Assembly (NCBI GenBank): GCA_013076295.1
Contig: RQOL01000861.1
Coordinates: 5,248,235-5,312,234, forward strand
Direction: 5' to 3'
DNA from: Sanderia malayensis
Lineage: Eukaryota; Cnidaria; Scyphozoa; Semaeostomeae; Pelagiidae
DNA: 64,000 nucleotides
This document shows, piece by piece, positions 55,868 through 64,000 of this stretch (position 1 is its first letter; each line of letters begins with the position of its first letter). The translations under genes and the position numbers were made by a program. The notes beneath the pieces were generated by a model that worked only from the letters and a program-made list of their open reading frames with translations, was not told the origin of the DNA and did not search any database.

Positions 55868-56293
55868 GTGAGTTGTGAAAGGATAAATACATTTTTTGGA
55901 AACATATTTACTTCACATTTTACCTAACTTGTTTCACCGGTAACCTTAAAGAGTTTCTTATTTTTATTATTATAAATGCCCTTGAATTATTTTCAGACAT
56001 TTAATTTTTATCATGCATGTGTCCCTTCTCTCTTGTTTGTTGTTTCCACATTTGTCATTGATTGGTTTGGTTTGTTGATATCGTCAAAGCCAGTTGGACT
56101 AGATTATAATAAATAACCATATCTGTATTTTGTTTCATAGCATATTTCAGCATTTCATAAAGATAAATTTTCTGCCCATTTTGTTATTATTTGCATTCCT
56201 CATTTCAGTGTTAGACTCGAGAATTTGAGCTGAAACACAAGGCAGCACAGGCTCACCTCACCTTCCTGCCCTTTTTTGTGCAAAGAAAACGTG

Positions 56294-58547
56294 ATGGCGT
56301 CAGTTAATGTTATGGAATGCCCCTCTCCCAGTGCTGTCTTTATGGAGCATTTCATGGATTGTAAGTTTTCACCCATAAACAACAATGCATTTCTATTTTG
56401 ATACACCTTTGATTAGAGGACAATATGTCAACATTTTCTGATAAATATGGTAGCTGAGTCAACACAATTTGTATTTTTCTTTTATCAATTAATAAACTTA
56501 TTTGCATTTAGGTGTTGAATCCTTGCCCGAGGACATTCAAAGAAATATTTCTCAGTTGAGAGAACTTGATCTTTTATATCGTTGTAAGTTGAGATTTTAA
56601 TTTGCTTTTATATTTTCCATCCAAATGATGAATTAAATGATGGAGCAAGAACAACATGACAATGAGATGTTTCATTATTTTTACAGCAAAGTTGATTCAA
56701 ATATCCACTCTCTTGGATTCATATAATACATGTGATGATCCTGCAACCAAGCAGAAATTACTCACAAAAATTCAAAGATGCCTTATTAAAAGTCAAGAAT
56801 ATGGTGATGAAAAGCTACAACTTGTCTCACAAATAGTTGACCTGGTAAGGACATGACATTGATAACAACTTATTTTAATTGTTTCAACTATTTGTCAAGC
56901 ATTACATTTCACCAACTCTTTGGCTGTAATTTTTAGACAGACAACAGAAATGCTCAGATTATTCAAGATGCAGAAAATATTGATGCACCAATGAGAAGAG
57001 AGGCATCTCCACTTGTTAGCAAGCCAGACATTCCATGTAAGATAACAAGTCTTTTCTATGGCAAGAGATTTAAATTCTTACATAATCATGTTCATTGAAA
57101 CCTTTTAGAGAATCTCAACCATTTGAAAAGATTTTATGTTTTGGTTTTCAGATACCTTTGACGATCAACGTCCAATTGAAAAAAACCCACAAAGCAAACG
57201 TAAGTACAGTTGCGCTTTGACAAGTTGACCACACTATTAAATCCATTGCTTTGTCAAACATATGTCTTCTCTGAGTTTACTTTGCCTTTTGTATGCTTCA
57301 AATTTTACCCTCAATAACTCAAACTCTCATCCATTTAATCCCTAAGATTCTGCTTGTCAAGTTTCATTCAATAATTGAATATTTGTTGCTAAACTAGATT
57401 CTGCACCTTCACTTCACAATAACCTTGTAAAAGCAAACACTTTTTCATACACATGTTGTTGGTGACTGCAATAATTGTTTGTTTTCACTGCAGGGCCTCG
57501 TAGACAGAAGACCAGTAATGAAAGATATGTGGATATCCAAGAAAAGCATGCCAAGCCAGAGAAGGTTGCCAAAGTGGAGAAACCGATTAAACAAGAAAAG
57601 ACAACAAAGAATGAAAAGAAAACAGCAGCAAAAGTTTCAGAGAAAATTGAATTGTCTGAAAGTTCAGCAGCACTTCTCAGTCTCACGAATGAAGCAAACA
57701 AAAAGAATAATGAAACAGCTAAAAAGCCAACTGAATCAAATGGAAAGAAAAAAGTTGTCAAGAAAGATGCAAAGAAAAAGAATAATGCAATTAAAAAGAA
57801 GTAAGCTGAGAATGAATTGAATGTGCTATTGGTGATGGAAGAAATTGTTTTCTTCCTTTGCATTTTACATGGTTCTAATTTTCTGAAATTTGTTTCTAGG
57901 AAGAAGAAAGAGATTCAAGAAGATCTCCCAATTGATCCAGACGAACCAACATATTGTTCTTGTAATCAGGTGAAAATAATTCAACTTTGCAAGTTTATAA
58001 GAGGAGATTTTATTAATCAAACACTTACCAGTATTGTGGAAATATTTGTTACTTGCTTGCTATTTTTTCTTATCTCATTGTTATCTTGTATCTTTTTACA
58101 GGTTTCCTATGGTGAGATGATAGGATGCGATAATGATGATGTGAGAATTAAATTACATTTTATTTTTATTTCATTTATAAAATCCTAGGTAAACATTATT
58201 TGTCAAGTAATTGGTTCTTGGGCTGCATCTTAATTATTGCTGCATGCTTATTTTCAGTGCCCAATTGAATGGTTCCATTTTAATTGTGTAAATCTAACAA
58301 CAAAACCCAAAGGAAAATGGTAAGTATTTCTTATCTGACAAAAATAGTCAAGATATACTTTGTTTTTATTTATTCATTATTGAATTACTGTATCCTGACC
58401 TTTCAGAGGTGGTAGATTAGGCATCACAATTTGATTATGCACTGTAATAGATGAACCATCAATCTTCTTTTCTAATGATATTCTTTGCTTTGGTTTAGGT
58501 ACTGTCCTGATTGTACTATTGAAAGAAGAGAGAAGGGAAAGAAATGA
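56294..58547 (+). CDS. ING1: Inhibitor-of-growth family protein (ING1/ING2 type), PHD finger
   Basis: Chromatin reader that binds H3K4me3 and targets histone deacetylase complexes (ING1/2, Sin3) to nucleosomes. Ten exons, 323 aa: 56294-56360, 56512-56583, 56687-56844, 56937-57036, 57152-57199, 57494-57800, 57900-57969, 58102-58140, 58258-58319, 58499-58547. The N-terminal ING domain (VESLPEDIQRNISQLRELD ... KLLTKIQRCLIKSQEYGDEKLQLVSQIVDL) resembles ING1/2 more than ING3/4/5. Residues about 150-245 are Lys/Glu/Ser-rich, nuclear-localisation-like, mostly in the large exon 6. The PHD finger (about 260-310) keeps the Cys4-His-Cys3 ligands: YCSCNQ, MIGCDNDDCPIEWFHFNC, GKWYCPDC. A short basic tail follows. 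ING1 versus ING2 is not resolvable here. Confidence 0.94.
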
Positions 58548-59995
58548 GAAATCTATTTGAATTGTCTATCAAATTATTTCCAAGAGAAGTTTTCTATAAT
58601 AACTTCCTTTTGTAAAAATGAACAATATTTGAAACACCTTTCTTACCCTTTCCCATGGCAGTTTTGTAAAACATGTCTTGTACATAAAATATGAATTCAC
58701 TTTTACTGTCAGTATGAAGCTGTTGATTCTTGCTAATAATCTGAAGTACAATGTTACAGCTGAAATGATAATTCATCTACTTCAAGGTAACTTAACATTA
58801 ACTGATTTTTCTTTTCCAGTCTTCAGGAAGACAATGCCCAATAAAACCCATTAAATTATAAAATATTGTCTGGTACAAATCTCATTTTGAAAATGTGGCA
58901 ATGAAATCATTACTCTAATTCTTAATTACACAAAATGCATTAATATAACCTTGTTGCATTCACTTAATTATCCAAACCATGAATATTAGATTCAATATTA
59001 ACGTGTTTGTTTTTATGAGTTCCTCCCCAAACATTAACTCAAATCGTCAAATGCTGATGAGAGAGGTGAAACTCAATTTAAAAATTCCACAATTACCAAA
59101 ACAGAGCACAGACAACAAGCTAAATGGTTTATAGTGAAAAACATAAAAACAAATAAGCCTGTAGTAATGCTTTATAGTAATAAGAAAAAAATTTGGCAGT
59201 ATAATAAAGTGAGAACAAAATAAAATTCATTGTTGATATGTAGTATTAAATTAATCTTGACTGCAATTATGAGTATTTTGATTGATTAAACATGGGACAG
59301 CATATAAATCAAAAATCATCAAATATCTAATATTTTTCAGTTGAAGACACATCAACCACATCAGCTTCAATTGTTCGATCACATAAAAAAGCATAAAATA
59401 TTCTGTGGAAAATATTTGTGGTCTTTGTTCAGTTTCATAATGTTTTGTTGAGTATGTTGTAGAATGTAATGCAGAGTATAACATATGGATATCACATTTC
59501 CTCAATTAAATACCCTGGGTGTTTATTAATCCCAACACCTTTTAAGAAACTTTTATTCGGGGGGGGGGGTTTATTAAAATTTCTGAATAATGTGGAGACC
59601 AACAGCATAACAGTCAATGGACCCCAAAAAGAGAAAATGTGATTTTTTGTGCCTTGTGTTTATCAAGCAACAAAAGAGAGTATGAACGCCACCACAAAGG
59701 TCGCACAAAGAACCGATATCTACTCAAGAGATGTACAAGCACATGACTATAACTGTGAAAGAATTTGAATGGAAATAAACGTTTGCTTTGAATAAATCAG
59801 ATAAATTTTTTGTAAACTCTGCAGGGAGAAGAGGTAGTTTTACAAGCATTTTGGGAAGCATTGTTAACCTCAGATTCACACTTCATGCATCAGCGTCAAT
59901 TGAGTTTGGTTGCGCTGAACGAGCAAGCAAGAAAACGTCATAAAAAATCAGCATTTGGGGGCAGAGGGAGTTTAATCGAGGAAATATGGCCGAGT
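58548..59995. other. Convergent gap between ING and DNAJC13
   Basis: AT-rich, with an 11-nt G run near 59560 next to 'gggtttattaaaatttctga', probably a small repeat. It holds both 3'UTRs; no gene seen. Confidence 0.5.
58840..58845 (+). promoter_or_regulatory. Candidate polyadenylation signal for ING
   Basis: AATAAA about 290 nt after the ING stop codon and in sense orientation. It could serve as the poly(A) signal; others may exist. Confidence 0.35.
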
Positions 59996-62900
59996 TTAAT
60001 CATCAGTGTGATCAATTGGGGGTGGGGCGGCAGACAGGGCTGGGCTGCTTGATCCTTGGGTCAAATAACCAGCTACTCCAACAGGGCCAGTTAAATATCC
60101 AGCATGAGAGGAGTCAGATATGAACAAATCGTGTTTCTGATCACGATACGATGACCAAACTTGACTTGACTCCAAAATGCCGCTCACCTGAAAACCAGTT
60201 TATTGCATTTCAATCTTACGGCAAGTCGTATATGCAAGTCTTTTTTCTAACGTATCCAATTACAGTCAATGTAGCTTGCGACACAACACGACACGGATAT
60301 CCTTTCTTAAATTGTAAACACGTACTAGCAAACACAAATAGGTTTGTCTGCTGCATTGGGAGAGAAAAGACGTCTCGCTGATACAGAGTTTGGTACTGTG
60401 TACTGTGTTAGCCGTTGAAAGGAAGGATAAAAGCCTGTTTTGATGAAATAAAAAATAAACAAATAATGAACATACCTGTTCTCCATAATTTAGATCTCTG
60501 CACATTGCTTTGAGAGCTTTGACGATCTGTGCTTTGCAACCAGATGGATTTTTGACATCAGTTAGATGGGTATCCAATAGAGTGATAAGATATTGAATTA
60601 ACTCGACACGTATGGCCTGAAGAGAATAACAACGGTATTGTATATCAATGCAAATAATATTAATCACTCACCTAAACTAAAATAGGACTACTTAGCATTT
60701 TTCACATTGGAAGAGCCAGAGAGAAGGGTGCGAAATCTAAGCTGGTAAAATTATGCAGTGCAAAAACGTGCCTTGGCAAGTAGATGCGTCAATATCTCTT
60801 TACTCGATTTGTAAACTCTTAGAAAACAGTATACCTCAAAATATTGGTCATTATTCTATTCAATTTTCTATTGTATTCCATTTTATAGTCAAGAGTGAAA
60901 GACATAAGCAGGGAAGGAGAAAATTAAATAAACAGAGCAAACGAATGGTTAACGCTTTGTGAAATCGAAAAGCAAAGTTTACCTGGGCAACAAGATCGCT
61001 CAGCACTTTCTCGAACATTCTATTCAAAGATTCCGCGGCAATATTCAAACAATCTGGCCTCTTTTTCATTGCTGTCATCATCAGACGGAGACCGTCGGTT
61101 TGGGACATGGTTCTCACACACATCTACCAAAAATTTAATAAATTTTAAATCAACTGTTGTTTTTAAGACTTCGTATTATACTGTAAAAACAGAATAAGGT
61201 GTGATGGAAGACAACGAGCCAACAATTTAAAGTGCAATAATACAGTAGCCTAGTTAATAGAATTCTCTATAGGACTTTTACAGTGAGAAGGCATGGCAAA
61301 TTGTTACAAATTGGGTGAAAAAAGAGCATTACCTCATTGTCTGAGAGTACATGGATAACAAGTAACGCTGATTTTGGGATGGCATCATTCGTTGAAGCCA
61401 TTGCTTGAAAGACTTGCGGAATGTGTCCCAATGCTGGAACCTGAAGCATGATAAAATTAATGTCAGCCACCAATTCGATCAGAAAGGAAACATCAAAAAA
61501 CAGGTCATATGGCTCAGGCAACACATCAAGACAAGATAGAGTGTATCAAAACTGCTATGCAATGGGTGTTTAAACTATAACAGAATGCAAAAGGAACGTA
61601 GGAAGCCAAATAGAAAAAGGCTTACAAGGAAATACGTTGAAGAGACTTCTGGTTTAACGAGGAAAGAGAAAGAAGATGGACGGGAAATCTAATTGGAATC
61701 AATATTTACCTGATCGGCCAAAGGAGGTTGAGCAGAAAACAAACAAACGATTGCCTGAGTGACCGTTTCCAGATCATCACCCTATAAATATATGACGCAA
61801 ACTGTAACTTTTGGAGTACATTTTTTAACAAAAAGGAACTTCGCTACGAGTTACTACAATCAGTTGAATAAAGAAAAAGATATATTAATTGTAAATAGCT
61901 CACAGAAGACACTGTTTTTGATGTCATGTTGACAAATTTATCCATTATTGAAACCATGAATTCTTTCGGTTTTCTTAGAACCTAAAAGTAACACCATCCA
62001 GATTAAACAAATGCATCCCTAAATTAAGGTGAACGATAATAGAAAAGGAGAAAATATATAAATGAAAATTGGCATAAATTGAAGATATTCTAGCTTCGAT
62101 TCTATCTTCGTAGAATCGATGATAAGCAAAAAACAAATACTTACCCAATTGGGTTGAGCAATGAATAATCTTAAGAAAACACCACCAACCATCAACTCTC
62201 CTTCTACGTCATCATATCGGATGGAAAAATCATCGGGAAGCTGTAAAGAAATTGGTCATATTTGCAATTACACTTAATTTCTACCCATCAACATGAACTT
62301 TCACATTTCCTGTTGGCGAGCTCAAAATAGCGAAGGTCAACCGTACATTATGTACAGACTTGTTTAGAAATAACAACAGACAGCCCCATTATTGTGAAAA
62401 TAAAAATTGCCATACCTTCCATGTGACATACGGATCATCTTTCTGTGCCAAAAAGTGGCTGCAAAAGGATACGAACAGGCCATGAAAAATATACTTTGCG
62501 CAGAAAAAGTTTATCTTGGATGATAGTAAAGAGCAGGTAACTTTTTACAAAACCTTTAAAATTTCAAATGTTAGTTAAATAGCAATGAAAGTAGTTAAAA
62601 GTATCATACTTGTTTTTCATTTTCTGAACTGTTTTGGACACCTTCTCTCTTGCTTCGTCATTCCAGATTAATTCAGGATTTTCATGGTTAGCTAAAAGTA
62701 AAATTAACAAAATATGATGAGGCAACGAAACAACCCCAAATGAATCAAACCTATAATGAAAATATAGAGTTACAATAATAATGTAGATGGGTATATATCA
62801 AGCAGCCTATCAAGATATGATACACTGTATTCTACTACTACGATTACCTTATCAGCAAAGGACATATTACCTTACGATTACCTTATTACCTTACGATTAC

Positions 62901-64000
62901 CTTATCAGCAAAGGCAAAGGACAAAGGACAATATATTGTTGTTGTTAGCTTTCATCGAAGGTATATTAGTAGTAGGGAAAGTGGCTTAAAATAGCAGGAA
63001 GTAGATATAAAAACAGAGCTAAAAACAAACAAACCTTCAAACATGTGAACACTTGCGTCAGAGCTGTCTCGCATCGCATCCATGAAAATTGATGGTAGGA
63101 ACTTGGAAAGAACGATCTTCACTCTGGGACCAATCAATTTGTCAGCCATCATCTTTGAGAATAATTCGGCAGTTTTCGATCGAACGTTCGGATTAGATGA
63201 ATTGCAGAATAAATCCAATAAGTAGATCAACGCTCCTGAAAACAATAAATCATAATACTACATTGAAATTTGGCCTTGACAAACTCTTTGCATAAGGAGA
63301 TAACTTTGGCCATCTTCAAAGTTAGTATTTTTTTATTGAAGCATGCCAGTATACCATTCATAAAAGTAGCAAAAAGAACACTTTGTTATGCAGAAATCAA
63401 TCGCATCTACGACCTGAGGGGCTATCTGGATATAGCTTAACCAAATGAGAATTCAGATGCTTAAATGACGCACCATGGAGATGTGTATCATATTACGCTT
63501 AAGTAGTACACATACCTTTTGCCATAGCTTCTTTAACAACCTTGGTATTTGACATCAATGCGTGAAGTGTTTCCAAAACTAATAGTCTACCTGTAAAAAT
63601 TAATAGAGTTCCTATAGAAATAGCAATGGAAATTCAAAAGAAAACATACATTGACTCGCATTGCAAAAAAAATAGGAACGAGGAAAGGACTGATTGATAG
63701 CCACGTGGCTTCATAAGAGCAACAATTTACAATCAAACGCCTTAATCTATGTTCAATGTATTGTACTAAGCCATGGATAGCAAAGAAAGCAAAGCCAGCA
63801 TGCTAACAATGAGATCATCTTACTTGTGTGCAGTGTGTGCAAGGTAAGAAGTAGGTATGCCAACACATCTGCATCTGCAATATTCGCAACACATTTGCTA
63901 TTGCCAGTGACGCCTGCTATTACCTGAAAACACGAAAATAACATATACATTGGGCAGATAAAATATGAAACTACAATATATTAGACTGATCTAGCAAACA
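59996..64000 (-). CDS. DNAJC13: DnaJ homologue C13 / RME-8, C-terminal exons (5' part outside window)
   Basis: Endosomal Hsc70 co-chaperone acting with retromer/SNX1 in sorting. Twelve in-phase exons are visible: 63824-63923, 63516-63590, 63035-63235, 62610-62691, 62416-62458, 62145-62240, 61904-61981, 61710-61781, 61333-61440, 60983-61123, 60476-60616 and 59996-60187 (stop). The armadillo-like helical C-terminus includes an IWN-type motif ([11 protein letters not shown]), then [61 protein letters not shown]. It ends with [19 protein letters not shown] and a second AGYLT motif, as in the human protein (AGYLTGPGVAGYLT). The J domain and earlier exons lie beyond the right edge. Confidence 0.95.
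62842..62932. repeat. Short tandem repeat in a DNAJC13 intron
   Basis: Units of 'acgattaccttat' and 'cagcaaagg(a/c)' recur three to four times in imperfect register. A simple local repeat without evident function. Confidence 0.6.

Larger units (their letters stand above)
53861..56293. other. Divergent intergenic region between cyclin Y and ING
   Basis: 2.4 kb between two start codons on opposite strands. It contains the MITE at 54293-54668, another decayed pogo-like block near 55150-55260, and a likely ING 5'UTR exon ending at 55867. No additional gene. Apparent splice-bounded segments on minus at 54844-54886 and 54965-55011 could be cyclin Y 5'UTR exons at most. Confidence 0.5.

Overview
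The window is nuclear DNA from a multicellular animal. It is AT-rich, and its genes are split into many short exons with GT-AG introns. It carries a mixed load of retrotransposons (LINE, tRNA-derived SINE, Penelope-like) and DNA transposons (hAT, MITEs). The conserved genes are animal housekeeping and signalling genes, and their exon translations align end to end with vertebrate proteins. I cannot place the phylum. A non-vertebrate animal such as a cnidarian, sponge or tunicate fits the intron size, base composition and repeats. All exon borders were read by eye from splice sites and checked by summing reading phase.

Left to right: (1) 1-6797, minus: puromycin-sensitive aminopeptidase, 3' end outside the window, 18 exons including 9-nt and 13-nt microexons; an intron holds a LINE fragment with a 2A-like motif. 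(2) About 6.8-17.7 kb: a repeat-rich gap with MITEs, LINE relics, two near-identical SINEs, a dead hAT transposase, a coiled-coil reading frame broken by one stop, and a small orphan exon resembling the IGHMBP2 N-terminus. (3) 17763-18880, plus: two exons of an unrecognised multi-pass membrane protein, then 2.4 kb with unexplained open frames. (4) 21287-29768, minus: complete 25-exon CMTR1 (mRNA cap1 2'-O-methyltransferase). (5) 30202-32589, plus: DZANK1-like gene in one exon, head to head with CMTR1. (6) 33733-34527, plus: single-exon bHLH transcription factor. (7) 37180-46691, minus: complete 22-exon STRIP1/2 (STRIPAK scaffold). (8) 47763-53860, minus: complete 11-exon cyclin Y, with a 219-bp inverted repeat around a Penelope-like fragment in one intron. 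(9) 56294-58547, plus: complete 10-exon ING1/2-type PHD protein. (10) 59996-64000, minus: 3' part of DNAJC13/RME-8.

The genes do not form a pathway. They are independent housekeeping loci: peptide turnover, RNA capping, cilium-related zinc-ribbon/ankyrin protein, transcription, STRIPAK phosphatase-kinase scaffolding, membrane cyclin, chromatin reading and endosomal sorting. CMTR1/DZANK1 are head to head 433 bp apart, and cyclin Y/ING are divergent across 2.4 kb; ING and DNAJC13 are tail to tail.

The most unusual structure is the near-perfect 219-bp palindrome flanking a Penelope-like GIY-YIG C-terminus in cyclin Y. I saw no convincing new multi-gene system; the novelty is in mobile-element architecture, gene structure and a few orphan reading frames.
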